64,000 nt of DNA from an uncultured Veillonella sp. Its GTDB lineage: Bacteria > Bacillota > Negativicutes > Veillonellales > Veillonellaceae. The position numbers and the translations under genes are program-made. The stretch is taken from the NCBI RefSeq assembly GCF_937981445.1, contig NZ_CALJON010000001.1, forward strand, positions 24,337 through 88,336, written 5' to 3'. Below, one piece after another: positions 27,901 to 36,330 of the stretch (the first letter of the stretch is position 1; each line of letters starts with the position of its first letter). The notes under the pieces were generated by a model. It was given only the letters and a program-made list of their open reading frames with translations. It was not told the origin of the DNA and did no database searches.

Positions 27901-29305
27901 TGTCGGACTTGATCGTGTATATGCTATGGCCTCTATGGACGATAAGGTCATTCATGTGCAACAGTTAGTGGGCCAGCGAGGTCAGTATAAAGCCCGGATT
28001 AGTGGTGATATGCCATTGGCTGCCATTTATACATCGGGGTATTTACCACCAGGTGATAAATCAGCCATGGATTTGACTTTAGACGTTAATGAAGCTGATT
28101 TGGCAGTATTGCCATTAATGACACCGATGATTACGGAAGGTGTCGGGGCCTTACAAGGGTCCGTTCATATTACCGGCACATATGATCAACCACAAGCCAA
28201 TGGTATGATTAGTGTGAAAGATGGCACTATACATTTTAAAGGTGTGAAAAAAGATTTAACTGGTGTATTTACGCAATTAATCTTTAAAGGTCAGCAATTA
28301 GAGATTATTGGTGGCGCTACTATGGGCAAGGGCAATGTAGGTCTATCTGGACAGGTAAACTGGACCGGTACTACTTTAAACAACTACAGTGCGGTGGCCC
28401 AATTCAATGCCCTAGATATAGAAAGTGATTATTTCTCAGGCCCATTGAATGGCGAAATCGGCGTATTAAATAAAGATGGTTTACCAACTGTAGCAGGCCA
28501 TGTAGATTTAGACAATAATACAATTGCTATTCCACTTAGCTTGACCTCTTCTGAGGGAGGTAGTCCTATTGGTCTTGATGTAAATCTTAATATTGGCAAG
28601 AAAGTTAGATTGTATAGTGCAGGACTCTATGATATTATCCTTGACGGTGGTGCTCATATAGGTGGCACAACAGTACGACCAGATATTGATGGTGGCTTTG
28701 AAGTAAAAGAAGGTACTGTAAAATATTTAAACAATACGTTTAAGATTATTAATGGTAAAGCAGACTTTGTGCCGGGCAGCTTTATGCCAATTCTCCATGT
28801 AGAGGCAGAGTCGCGCGTACAGTCATATAATGTGAATCTTGCAGTTAATGGCCCAGTGGAGCAGATGGACCTTCGGTTAACTTCTGAACCGCGTTTGGAT
28901 GAGCGACAAATTATATCTTTATTGACCTTTGGTTATAGTAATGGTAATGACTCGAGTTTATCCTCAGATGATGCCAACGCTTTATTAGCTGCCGGAGTGC
29001 GTTCTGCATTGGCAGGCTATATTGAAGGGACCTTAAAAAATAGCCTTGGTCTTGATCGTATCAATATTACGTCTGGGGCCTTAGATCCGAATGAAGACGC
29101 GTCTGATACTACGAATGGATATTATAATATTGAAATTGGTAAATACTTACTGCCTAATTTGATGGTAACTTATAGTCAAGGCTTAAATAATGATGTACAG
29201 GCCTATGGTGTTCAATATGATATTAACAACCACTTCAGCGTCAATGGGTGGATGAATAGTAATGATCACTCATACTTTGGGGCACAATGGCGTTCGGAAT
29301 TTTAG
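24998..29305 (+). CDS. tamB: TamB-like translocation/lipid-transfer protein
   Basis: A 1435-residue AsmA/TamB-type protein. An N-terminal membrane anchor (about residues 5-25) is followed by a very long series of short beta-strand repeats that build a hydrophobic groove spanning the periplasm. The C-terminal DUF490 region contains LTSEPRLDERQIISLLTFG and ends in barrel-like strands (YFGAQWRSEF). TamB works with BamA-family proteins in OM assembly and in phospholipid transport to the OM. The ATG at 24998 is taken as the start (GAGGAG upstream); frames opening at 24974 or 24986 are possible. The length is slightly above that of E. coli TamB. No tamA lies next to it; the nearest Omp85 gene is bamA. 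Confidence 0.93.
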   Translation: MKKGQRRSLVALAVAATLFGGAQLLRPVGEQYVGPMVHEQLNTAINGTATYNNFEIGWDGTVRIKDLSIHDRAGAVVADVPETEVSLDVVEAIKMPFSNASALHLIRSVTLKDPTVYAVEQTDKSWNITSLVKEQDSESEMDFRGYVSVDNGTAYISWLNGRKTKVDTIDATVKLGEYPKLDGALTANVDGQAVKVRGSYSNDDDADFNMFIGADPLSLQYGNDLIPKDVKAHIVAGDLEQVALTIKRSDGKYSFEGGFDVTGLDADYSNASVSDNPFTIRHGGAHVTLQDTNISITNAKAVVNDQQFFGFGNVNIANTDNPDLNLTLSGTELEVEKIMPIGVSGIIGGTVHVTGPVDDLAATGELEARKVMYDGIVVEEGSTHFTYENNIVNLGDIALQLNGGHAVGRASYNLDSEEYEATLEGQDIPLGLIGQALNQPIYGTINGQAYVKGRGTESAPTVTAVFEGTQVGYDSITLDTVAGQINGADGTYVIKYLNGTVGDGKFTAYGVATGDTIALNVSGKDIPLGMIGSYVGQPMDGSATVAGSIEGAFDNPKAHLTVTTEGGHVAGFHFDNTYLDVDLENQVATINKGFVQDGHGYYDVKGNAQLRGDKALDLDVMAETVRIENVASMATDFPITGWLSLRSKVNGTMDNPVVRGYVHAWDGSVQGKLFSDVHFGFRYANNFFGVRDLVAKAYGATFYGQGKMVNNELDFTFFGDTIYLEPWLKEYSDVSGYMTIEGTLKGSIDKPIVEGTIGSNSVVVNGMPLKNIRGNIYADPSVVNLRKVSFDDSDTGHFMVDGGMTLDGQQRLFGYAIIENGNLNNFLKLAKTPVENMQGAINGRLDLGGTLKNPDMGLKGTIDNISVGDTLWGTAKVDVSLADKKLTIKQGELPIGDGMIAAAGTADLNGDSDIQIAANNVALGYLTPLAKEPIAVTGDLHFIANVTGETLNPHVEVSAEVVNANYNGVGLDRVYAMASMDDKVIHVQQLVGQRGQYKARISGDMPLAAIYTSGYLPPGDKSAMDLTLDVNEADLAVLPLMTPMITEGVGALQGSVHITGTYDQPQANGMISVKDGTIHFKGVKKDLTGVFTQLIFKGQQLEIIGGATMGKGNVGLSGQVNWTGTTLNNYSAVAQFNALDIESDYFSGPLNGEIGVLNKDGLPTVAGHVDLDNNTIAIPLSLTSSEGGSPIGLDVNLNIGKKVRLYSAGLYDIILDGGAHIGGTTVRPDIDGGFEVKEGTVKYLNNTFKIINGKADFVPGSFMPILHVEAESRVQSYNVNLAVNGPVEQMDLRLTSEPRLDERQIISLLTFGYSNGNDSSLSSDDANALLAAGVRSALAGYIEGTLKNSLGLDRINITSGALDPNEDASDTTNGYYNIEIGKYLLPNLMVTYSQGLNNDVQAYGVQYDINNHFSVNGWMNSNDHSYFGAQWRSEF

Positions 29306-29363
29306 AACGTTTTACATGCAATTCAGTTTGTAAATACTATGATAAGGTAAGGAGAGGAGGGCT

Positions 29364-29999
29364 ATGATGTGGGATTCATATGTATCGGAATTAGAAAAAA
29401 TTGAATTACTAACAATTGAAGACGAGCGCGCTTTATGGCAGGCGTATCGTCAAGATGATGATGAATCAGCCCGCACAGCCCTCATCGAGCATTATCAGCC
29501 TTTAGTCTTTCGTGAGGCTATGAGCTATCGCAATAGCGCTGTTGATGTGATGGATTGTGTGCAAGAAGGAACCGTTGGATTAATTGAAGCGGTAGAACGT
29601 TTTGATTATACAAAAGGTATTGCTTTTTCCCTCTATGCCGTACATCGTATTCGCGGTCGAATTTTAGACTATTTACGTAAAGAAGGTAAAGGAGGCGTTC
29701 TTTGGACAAGCCCTAATGAAGAAGATGGTGATTGGTGGGATCAATTGCCTGATGAAGGTCCGTCCATTGAAAATCGCATTGAAACGCAGGCCTTTCAGGC
29801 TGTTGTGAATGAAGCGATTGGACGTTTGCCAAGTAATGAGCGACATGTAATGGAACAAGTATACTTAGAAGATCGCTCTATTGCTTCTGTAGCCGGTGAG
29901 CTTGATACTAGTAATAGTTACATTCATCGCTTGCATCGCCAAGGTATAAAACGTTTGCGCGGTATGCTCAGCCGCACTAAAAAGATTTGGAATGAATAA
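29364..29999 (+). CDS. Sigma-70 family RNA polymerase sigma factor
   Basis: A 211-residue sigma factor. Region 2 spans about residues 38-105 (LIEHYQPLVFREA, DVMDCVQEGTVGLIEAVERFDYTKGIAFSLYAVHRIRGRILDYLR). Region 4 spans about residues 150-205 (RLPSNERHVMEQVYLEDRSIASVAGEL, then a helix-turn-helix). Region 1.1 is absent and region 3 is reduced, so it is an alternative sigma of FliA/SigB-like type rather than the housekeeping one. A strong GGAGAGGAGG precedes two adjacent ATGs (29364, 29367). Lying between tamB and bamA, it may control envelope genes; no anti-sigma gene is seen nearby. Confidence 0.88.
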   Translation: MMWDSYVSELEKIELLTIEDERALWQAYRQDDDESARTALIEHYQPLVFREAMSYRNSAVDVMDCVQEGTVGLIEAVERFDYTKGIAFSLYAVHRIRGRILDYLRKEGKGGVLWTSPNEEDGDWWDQLPDEGPSIENRIETQAFQAVVNEAIGRLPSNERHVMEQVYLEDRSIASVAGELDTSNSYIHRLHRQGIKRLRGMLSRTKKIWNE

Positions 30000-30012
30000 A
30001 AGTAAAAAAAGA

Positions 30013-30104
30013 ATGAAATCTTACAGGGCATGAAATATTACAGCAAGTAAGTTGTGACAGTGAATGAAATGTCATAGTGAGTAATATTTTATAGTAAATG
30101 CAAT
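30013..30104. repeat. Degenerate tandem array after the sigma factor gene
   Basis: About five copies of an ATGAAAT-x-TTACAG-like unit with variable spacing (14-20 bp) follow the sigma factor stop and precede its terminator. The periodicity is loose, so this is the weakest of the arrays. Confidence 0.4.
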
Positions 30105-30110
30105 ATAAAG

Positions 30111-30155
30111 TAGCTCTTCCTAGGGAATAATTTTTTAGGAAGAGCTATTTTTTTT
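30111..30155 (+). terminator. Terminator after the sigma factor gene
   Basis: TAGCTCTTCCTA (30111-30122) pairs perfectly with TAGGAAGAGCTA (30136-30147), and an eight-base T run follows. Confidence 0.92.
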
Positions 30156-30247
30156 ACTTATAAGGTTTAGGAATTCTAAAATTTTTACTAAAATACGATA
30201 AAATAAGGATGAAATTGAAACAAATTGTTAATAAAAACCTTGCAGTA

Positions 30248-30256
30248 TGCTATAAT
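30248..30256 (+). promoter_or_regulatory. Extended -10 promoter upstream of the one-TM protein and bamA
   Basis: TGCTATAAT (30248-30256) is an extended -10, with TTGTTA (30225-30230) as a distant -35. It is the only strong promoter signal before the bamA unit and follows the sigma factor terminator. Confidence 0.55.
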
Positions 30257-30333
30257 AAAAACGATTTAATTGCTTTTAAGAGTTCACAAATCCCTTCTTT
30301 CTAACGATTATATAGTTAAGAAAGGAGGCCGTT

Positions 30334-31011
30334 ATGAATCAAACAAGTAAATCAATGGAGAAGAAGATTCGCTCAGTAAAGACTTGGCTTGACCGGGCTG
30401 AACAAGCCTATGCCGATGATTCTACTGCAAAGGGACAATTGCAATTAATGCTAGCAAAGGCCGAAATGCAACATTTAGATGAACAGCAAAATGCATCTAA
30501 ACGGTATAAATTGTATCTTATAGGCTGCTTAGTCTTTGTAGTGTTAATTTCATTTGCCCTGTATATGACTAAGAGTTCCTTATTTAATCATATGATGAGT
30601 CCTACTGATTCTCAGTTTACTACGACGAATACAGTGCCTGGTGTAGATACGACTAATGGAGTTACAGGTGTTTCAGGAAATGGTGAAGCAAGTACTTCCA
30701 CAGAACTTAATCGAACTGCAGGGGAACATAAGGATGCATCAATACAAGAAAACATAGTCAATACAGAAGCGACGGTTCCTATGTCTTCTGATTCAGGTCC
30801 TATGAATGGTACTGAATCGGTAAGGGCGAATGAAAGCGCTGATTCTTCTGAGCCAGTGGCACCCTATGAAGGCGAAGGTAATGCCGGAGATGGTATGACT
30901 CAGGCGGCTCCTGAAAGTAAAAAGGAGGACATAGTGACTGAACCCGTTATAAGCAATTCTCAGATTCAAGAAGCTGTGCGCGAAGGGGGACGAAGCTTAC
31001 GAGGTCAATAA
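30334..31011 (+). CDS. Uncharacterised one-TM protein with disordered periplasmic tail
   Basis: I do not recognise a family. The 225-residue protein has a charged, helical N-terminal segment (residues 1-65), one membrane helix (about 67-87, YLIGCLVFVVLISFALYM) and a low-complexity tail of about 135 residues rich in S, T, E, G and N. The tail ends in a short helical segment (SQIQEAVREGGRSLRGQ). Positive charge before the helix predicts a cytoplasmic N-terminus and an extracytoplasmic tail. It follows the sigma factor and precedes bamA by 59 bp with no terminator, so it is probably co-transcribed with bamA. AAAGGAGG precedes the ATG. Confidence 0.7.
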   Translation: MNQTSKSMEKKIRSVKTWLDRAEQAYADDSTAKGQLQLMLAKAEMQHLDEQQNASKRYKLYLIGCLVFVVLISFALYMTKSSLFNHMMSPTDSQFTTTNTVPGVDTTNGVTGVSGNGEASTSTELNRTAGEHKDASIQENIVNTEATVPMSSDSGPMNGTESVRANESADSSEPVAPYEGEGNAGDGMTQAAPESKKEDIVTEPVISNSQIQEAVREGGRSLRGQ

Positions 31012-31070
31012 AAGAGATTTAAGTTTCTTTTACATATTATAAAATAACAGTATCTAGGAGGAATTATTAA

Positions 31071-33257
31071 ATGACAAACAAACGAGCCTATAAAAAGTTT
31101 TTGGCTGTAGCGGTAATGACGGCTCTAGGCAGTACCAGTGTATGGGCTGCTGATGTAACAACTACAAGCACTACAGATGCAACAACTAATCCAGCAGTAA
31201 GTGCATCTGATATTTCTACCAGCAATATACAGACTACGGTAACTACACCAGTAGCTGAAACACCTGAAGATGCAGCGGCACAAGATGCTATTAGCGCTGC
31301 TCGTGGTGGTATTGAAGAAGCACAAAAATCTGACGAACAAGAAGCAAAACGTCAAGAACTTGATAACTCTTCACTAGCAACACAAAATAAAGATGTATTG
31401 ATGGTAGCTAAAGGGGAAGGTGCTAAATTAGAACAGCAACAAGCGGCTGGTATGCAGCAAGCTGTTAATACTCCTGATGCTCGCTATTTCTCAGGTGTTA
31501 CTGATGAAGCCTTACAACCTTATGTGGGCAAAACAATGACAGGTTTTTCTGTGGATGGTTTGCCAGCTGAGGTGCAGGGCGAATACTTAGCTTTATTAAA
31601 AAGTCATATTGGGGACCAACTAACAGTGGATGCCATTCGTGCTGATATTGCCGCATTGGGGGCTTCTGGCTATTTGTCCGAAATTAATCCTGTTATCACA
31701 GAAGTTCCAGAAGGGGTAAAGGTAGCTTATAAAGTAACAATTAACCCAGTGGTAAAAGCAGTTCAATTTGAAGGCAATACTGTATATAGTAGTGAAATGT
31801 TAGCTAATTACCTTAATGTGGCACCTAATAGTGTACTTAACACTGTGCAGGTTGGGGAACGTATTCAAGGTATTAATGCAGCCTATAATCGTGATGGCTA
31901 TATTTTGGCTCATGTAAATGATCTAAATGTAGACCAAGATGGGGTGCTACATATTTCCATTACAGAAGGTATTGTTGAAGATATTGTGCCACATGGCAAT
32001 AAAAAGACGAAAGATTATGTAATTTTACGTGAATTTAACCAAAAGAAAGGCCAGCCTTTCAATAAATTCTTAGTTCGTCGTTCTGTAGAAAAAGTATATA
32101 ACTTAGGTTATTTTGATGATGTTAACGTACGTTTACTTGAAGGTTCTACACCTGACAAAGTAGTTATTGAAATTGACGTATTGGAGCATAAAACAGGCAC
32201 TATTACTTTAGGTGCTGGTTATTCTGATTCTGATGGTTTCGTAGGTATCGTTGAAGTTGGGGAAGACAATTTACGCGGTACAGGTGATAAGATTAAAGTT
32301 CACTGGGAATTTGGTGGCACCGCAGGTTACAAAAACTACTCTGTATCCTACTTGCGCCCATGGATCGATGACAAGGCAACATCTCTTGGCTTAACAATTT
32401 TCGACCGTGAAGATACTTATACAGACTATAACTCTGATGGTGATGAAATTTCCGAATATGTAAAAACTCAAAAGGGCTTTAATATTTCCTTAGGGCGTCA
32501 AACTGGTGAATACACTCGTGATTACTTGACTCTTGAAACAAGAAAAGACGGCTGGAAGTTTGATGATGATGAAAACAGTGGTTACAACTATGCTGCAGGG
32601 GCAGGTCAAGGTCCAAAAACTCAGGAAGAAGCCGATCGATTCCCTGGTTATTCTTGGGACAATGGTAAATATGATTTTGCCGGTGAAAACTACATTGATA
32701 ACAACTTCGGTCGTACCAACAGTATTACTTGGCAAAAAGTATATGACTCCCGCGATAATATTTATGATCCAAAACGTGGTAAACGTATTTCCGCTACAGT
32801 ACAGTGGGCAGGTCATGGCTTAGGCGGTGATTTTGATTACTATAAATTCACTGGCGAATATCGTAATTATAAACAAATTGGAAACGACCAAGTTATTGCC
32901 TTCCGTGGCCGTATTGGTTGGGCTCAAGGGGATGTACCTTATAGTGCCTTATATACATTAGGTGGCGCTGATACACTTCGTGGTTTTGAAGATGACCAAT
33001 TCCGTGGTAAGAAAATGTACAATGCAACCCTTGAATATCGTGTGCCAATCTTTAATAAAGTTACTGGCGTAGTCTTCACAGATATGGGTGATGCTTGGGA
33101 TGCACCACATGTAACTTGGTATGATGATGATAAATCCTTCAACATCTCCGTTGGTGCTGGTGTGCGTATTTCCACACCAATCGGGCCAATCCGTCTTGAC
33201 TATGGTGTAAGCAAAGACGATAAGAAATTCCACTTCAGCTTTGGTGGTCAATTCTAA
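31071..33257 (+). CDS. bamA: Outer-membrane protein assembly factor BamA
   Basis: An Omp85 insertase that folds beta-barrel proteins into the OM. The 728-residue protein has a signal peptide (about 1-27), then a Thr/Gln/Glu-rich stretch of about 110 residues. About three POTRA domains follow (roughly 143-222, 223-297 and 298-372), where E. coli BamA has five. The 16-strand barrel from about residue 373 begins KTGTITLGAGYSDSDG and contains the conserved loop-6 motif LRGFEDDQFRG. The C-terminus is FSFGGQF. The ATG follows AGGAGG. The next gene starts one base after the BamA stop. Confidence 0.93.
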   Translation: MTNKRAYKKFLAVAVMTALGSTSVWAADVTTTSTTDATTNPAVSASDISTSNIQTTVTTPVAETPEDAAAQDAISAARGGIEEAQKSDEQEAKRQELDNSSLATQNKDVLMVAKGEGAKLEQQQAAGMQQAVNTPDARYFSGVTDEALQPYVGKTMTGFSVDGLPAEVQGEYLALLKSHIGDQLTVDAIRADIAALGASGYLSEINPVITEVPEGVKVAYKVTINPVVKAVQFEGNTVYSSEMLANYLNVAPNSVLNTVQVGERIQGINAAYNRDGYILAHVNDLNVDQDGVLHISITEGIVEDIVPHGNKKTKDYVILREFNQKKGQPFNKFLVRRSVEKVYNLGYFDDVNVRLLEGSTPDKVVIEIDVLEHKTGTITLGAGYSDSDGFVGIVEVGEDNLRGTGDKIKVHWEFGGTAGYKNYSVSYLRPWIDDKATSLGLTIFDREDTYTDYNSDGDEISEYVKTQKGFNISLGRQTGEYTRDYLTLETRKDGWKFDDDENSGYNYAAGAGQGPKTQEEADRFPGYSWDNGKYDFAGENYIDNNFGRTNSITWQKVYDSRDNIYDPKRGKRISATVQWAGHGLGGDFDYYKFTGEYRNYKQIGNDQVIAFRGRIGWAQGDVPYSALYTLGGADTLRGFEDDQFRGKKMYNATLEYRVPIFNKVTGVVFTDMGDAWDAPHVTWYDDDKSFNISVGAGVRISTPIGPIRLDYGVSKDDKKFHFSFGGQF

Positions 33258-33258
33258 G

Positions 33259-34533
33259 ATGAAACAATTTGAGCTCAAGTTAGGGGCGGCTATGTGTATA
33301 GCCGCCATGACTTTGTCAGTGGCTTCGGCTGAACCGATTCAAGAAGTAGATGTGTCATTAACTTCTGGGTCATATGCATTGCCTCCAGCCCTAGCTCGAC
33401 GTATGAGTGCGGCCATTGAAGTGGCAGCGGAAAAAATATATGTAGGTGCTGATAGTGAATCTATTGCAGCCAATCGGGCTACCTATGATAAAGTAACAAC
33501 CGATATTATTGATCGTATTTTATATGGCTATACGGTGGAAACCTTAGAGATACGCCCTGGTGCAAGGAGCGAACTTATTGTAGGTCTTAGACCCTATGGT
33601 AAGATTGTGAAGAAGGTGGAAACCCATATTTCCTATGGCAACCTTACACCATTAGCCCAAGAATTAGTGGCTCATGATGTGGCCTTTGTAGAGGGGCGGA
33701 TTGAACAAGTTCTTTTGGGCGCTCCCTTAGATTCTTTAGATTGGGCCAATTCGATTACGAGTCAAGTGGTTCGCACCGAATTAGAGGGCACCTTGCCCGA
33801 GTTTATTCCTCAAGTGGACATCACGCCAGGAGAAACGACAAAGGCGACTATATATCTTATTCCGCAAGGACCGGTAGTACGTCATACAACCACTGAAATG
33901 GCGTCCAATACACTGCCCACATCGATATTTTTTTCTACAAAGAATCATTTTGATGAGTATTTAGCAGGATTAGAAGGTGTACCCGTATCTTTTATTGGAC
34001 GGCATGAACAAGAGTTACTAAAGACGATTCAACAGCGGTTGGATGAGAGTCGAGCGTCAACGCGCTTTAATATTCACATGACCCCTTCCTTGCAGTTAGG
34101 CACGGATCTTGTATTGAAGATTCAAGCTGACTCGTCGCGTTATATAATGCGAGGAGAGGCTTACTTAGATACGGGGAATACAAAAGAACACAATGTGGGC
34201 TTTAAGTTTTTTACCGGCTTGAAACAAGGACGACAAGATTGGTATGTGGAGACGAATTTTTATCCAGATACATATAAATGGACATTTTACCCTTCTTATG
34301 CGTATCATATAACGCCAGATACAGTGGTGGGGTATCAGTATAATGTGTCGGATAAATTCAGTCGCTTGTGGCTCCGTCAAACTATTGCTGATCGTTGGCA
34401 CATTAGAGCTCAACGAGAGTTTGGCATTGATCGTAATGAATTTGGTCTAGCCTATGATGTAAATAATTACTTGGCTGTGGAATATGTCATTGATGATGAT
34501 AATAAATGGGTTCGCTTAATTGGCTATTTATAG
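33259..34533 (+). CDS. Unrecognised exported protein, POTRA-like repeats plus C-terminal beta strands
   Basis: I do not recognise a named family. The 424-residue protein has a signal peptide (residues 1-24, ending ASAEP). Two or three similar alpha/beta modules follow, each opening with an I-x-PG...V-x-L-x-P-x-G pattern (near IRPGARSELIVGLRPYG and ITPGETTKATIYLIPQG). The last 130 residues are alternating amphipathic strands that look like a small OM barrel (WYVETNFYPDTYKWTFYPSY, then the terminal VRLIGYL). The ATG at 33259 comes one base after the bamA stop, so translation is coupled. This strongly suggests a partner of BamA or a small Omp85-like protein. No POTRA family match can be claimed without a structure search. 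Confidence 0.75.
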   Translation: MKQFELKLGAAMCIAAMTLSVASAEPIQEVDVSLTSGSYALPPALARRMSAAIEVAAEKIYVGADSESIAANRATYDKVTTDIIDRILYGYTVETLEIRPGARSELIVGLRPYGKIVKKVETHISYGNLTPLAQELVAHDVAFVEGRIEQVLLGAPLDSLDWANSITSQVVRTELEGTLPEFIPQVDITPGETTKATIYLIPQGPVVRHTTTEMASNTLPTSIFFSTKNHFDEYLAGLEGVPVSFIGRHEQELLKTIQQRLDESRASTRFNIHMTPSLQLGTDLVLKIQADSSRYIMRGEAYLDTGNTKEHNVGFKFFTGLKQGRQDWYVETNFYPDTYKWTFYPSYAYHITPDTVVGYQYNVSDKFSRLWLRQTIADRWHIRAQREFGIDRNEFGLAYDVNNYLAVEYVIDDDNKWVRLIGYL

Positions 34534-34563
34534 AAGTTAATCGGGCGAGTCGTACAATAAGAT

Positions 34564-34640
34564 TACAATACAGTGCAGTGTACAAGGTAGTGCAGTACAG
34601 AAGGGGACAGTACGGAACAAAATGGTACAGTACCGTATAC
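34564..34640. repeat. 15-bp degenerate tandem array
   Basis: Units beginning TACA/TACG recur at 34564 (17 bp), 34581, 34596, 34611 and 34626, the last four at exactly 15 bp. The array lies in the 251-bp gap after the bamA-linked gene. Confidence 0.6.
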
Positions 34641-34667
34641 TATGCTACTGATGGATTGCCCATAAAT

Positions 34668-34731
34668 ATACTGTAATATAGATGTACTACCATATAAAAA
34701 TACAGTAATATAGAAGTAGGGCCATATAGAA
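34668..34731. repeat. 32-bp imperfect direct repeat
   Basis: ATACTGTAATATAGATGTA... (34668) is repeated 32 bp later as ATACAGTAATATAGAAGTA... (34700). It follows the 15-bp array in the same gap. Confidence 0.65.
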
Positions 34732-34784
34732 GTACAGACCTATAAATGATAGAATTAAAGTAAAAGAAAGAAGGTTATTTTATT

Positions 34785-35315
34785 ATGATGCGTTTTATCA
34801 ATAATAAAAAGAATGTTAAGATTGTTTCCCTTGTAGTAGCAGTTATATTCCTACTCGGTATTGGTGCTATTGCGTACCAACAAATGGCAGTGCCAACTAT
34901 GGCAGCTAGCAATAGTAATATTGGTGTAGTTGATACTCATAATATTGCAGACCAAAATACACCTGCAGTAGCAGAGGCTATGCAAGCCAGTCAAGCACTT
35001 CAGGTAGAATTGCGAAAAGAGTTTGAAGAACAATCTGCTAATATGGATGATCAACAAAAAGCACAGCTTCATGCACAATTACAAAAAAAATCTCAAGCTA
35101 AAGCTATGGAAATTCAAGAAAAACTTCAGAAGGCTCTTAATGATGCAGCACAATCTGTAGCTGAAGCAAAGGGTTTATCTGTAGTACTTAATAAAGAAGC
35201 TGTTATTTATGGTGGTGTAGATATTACTGATCAAGTTAAGAAAAAATTAAACGAAGGCGCTAAAACAACCGATGCCAATACTGGTGATGCAGCTAATTCT
35301 AATGCACAAAAATAG
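34785..35315 (+). CDS. OmpH/Skp-like periplasmic chaperone 1 (membrane-anchored)
   Basis: A 176-residue OmpH-family protein. It has an N-terminal hydrophobic segment (about residues 12-32) that may be a membrane anchor rather than a cleaved signal. The short Skp body follows, with NIGVVDTHNIADQ, a Q/K/A-rich coiled coil and the closing strand LSVVLNKEAVIYGGVDITDQVKKKL. Skp trimers hold unfolded OM proteins. It is the first of three tandem homologues between bamA and lpxD, the classical skp position. Confidence 0.85.
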   Translation: MMRFINNKKNVKIVSLVVAVIFLLGIGAIAYQQMAVPTMAASNSNIGVVDTHNIADQNTPAVAEAMQASQALQVELRKEFEEQSANMDDQQKAQLHAQLQKKSQAKAMEIQEKLQKALNDAAQSVAEAKGLSVVLNKEAVIYGGVDITDQVKKKLNEGAKTTDANTGDAANSNAQK

Positions 35316-35333
35316 TAGAAAGGACGCGGTACA

Positions 35334-36314
35334 ATGAAGCTAACATATCGGTGGATTTTACTAGCCCTAGTTGTTGCCGTTGCCTTAGTTGCTGGTTATT
35401 TGGTAATGACTCATTTAAAATCACCTGCTCAAGATGTCAGCAGTAATGCTCCTAAGATTGGCTATGTGAATATGGAGAATATCATAAAATTAAATCCTTC
35501 CTATCAGCAGTACATGGCATTAAAAGCGGAGTATGAAGCCTTAGAAGGGCAATATACGGAAGAGCAAAAAACATTGACTCTTAAGGCGGCTGAACAGCAA
35601 AAAGCACTGCAGGCCTTAGGGGGCGATCAAGAAATTACCAATCAACTAAATATTGAATTAGTTAGTAAAATTAAAGCCAAGGAGCAAGAACTTAATGTGG
35701 CGCTTCAAAAGCAACGCATTGCATTGATTAATAAATATCGTGGTGAAGTTCAAACCAATCCTACTGAAGCAGATTTGTGCATTGTTAATTTACAATTGGA
35801 GTTAAGTGGCAATACAGCGCCTATTGCGTATACAGAAGAACAAAAGGCTTCGATTGCTGCTGACCGTGCGGCCAAAGAAGAGGAACTTAAAGCGCTGTTA
35901 GCACAGCGTGGTGAAAATGTAGCGGGGAGTCTCGATACATTAGAACAAAAGGTAGATAGGGAACTTGCGCCTATGCGAGCAGCTGGACAACAAGAATTAG
36001 AAGCCTATGCAGCGGGTTTACAAAAAGAACTCTTAGCACGCCGCGATGATATGATGAAATCTAAAGCAGAATCTATTATGGCATCTAGTAATTTACCTAC
36101 ACCGGCGGATTGGAATAGTGCTTGGAATAGTAAATTATCGGCTAAGAAAAGTGAGCTTGACGCACTTCATGATGCCATTCTTGAAGATGTGCGCATGCGC
36201 GCTGCAGTAGTAGCACAGGAAAAAGGCTTATATTTAATCGTTGTAAATAAGATGGCAAGTACTGATGCCATAGATGTTACCGATGCGATTATTGCTTCCT
36301 ATGGTTCAAAATAA
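35334..36314 (+). CDS. OmpH/Skp-like protein 2 (long, membrane-anchored)
   Basis: A 326-residue, enlarged OmpH-family protein with a membrane segment at about residues 8-26. A Skp-like start (PKIGYVNMENIIKLNPSYQQY) is followed by two successive coiled-coil blocks (about 60-130 and 170-240). It ends with the family closing strand GLYLIVVNKMASTDAIDVTDAI. It is almost twice the usual Skp length and looks internally duplicated in its helical part. The ATG follows GAAAGGACG, 18 bp after the first homologue. All three are probably one transcription unit. Confidence 0.8.
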   Translation: MKLTYRWILLALVVAVALVAGYLVMTHLKSPAQDVSSNAPKIGYVNMENIIKLNPSYQQYMALKAEYEALEGQYTEEQKTLTLKAAEQQKALQALGGDQEITNQLNIELVSKIKAKEQELNVALQKQRIALINKYRGEVQTNPTEADLCIVNLQLELSGNTAPIAYTEEQKASIAADRAAKEEELKALLAQRGENVAGSLDTLEQKVDRELAPMRAAGQQELEAYAAGLQKELLARRDDMMKSKAESIMASSNLPTPADWNSAWNSKLSAKKSELDALHDAILEDVRMRAAVVAQEKGLYLIVVNKMASTDAIDVTDAIIASYGSK

Positions 36315-36330
36315 AGGAGTATGTTTTAGA

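Noticed and set aside
32490..32823. ORFs in other frames inside bamA
   Set aside because: They lie wholly inside the BamA barrel and have no start signals of their own.
34564..34731. CRISPR array
   Set aside because: The units are contiguous, degenerate and of 15 or 32 bp, with no unique spacers between conserved repeats and no cas genes.
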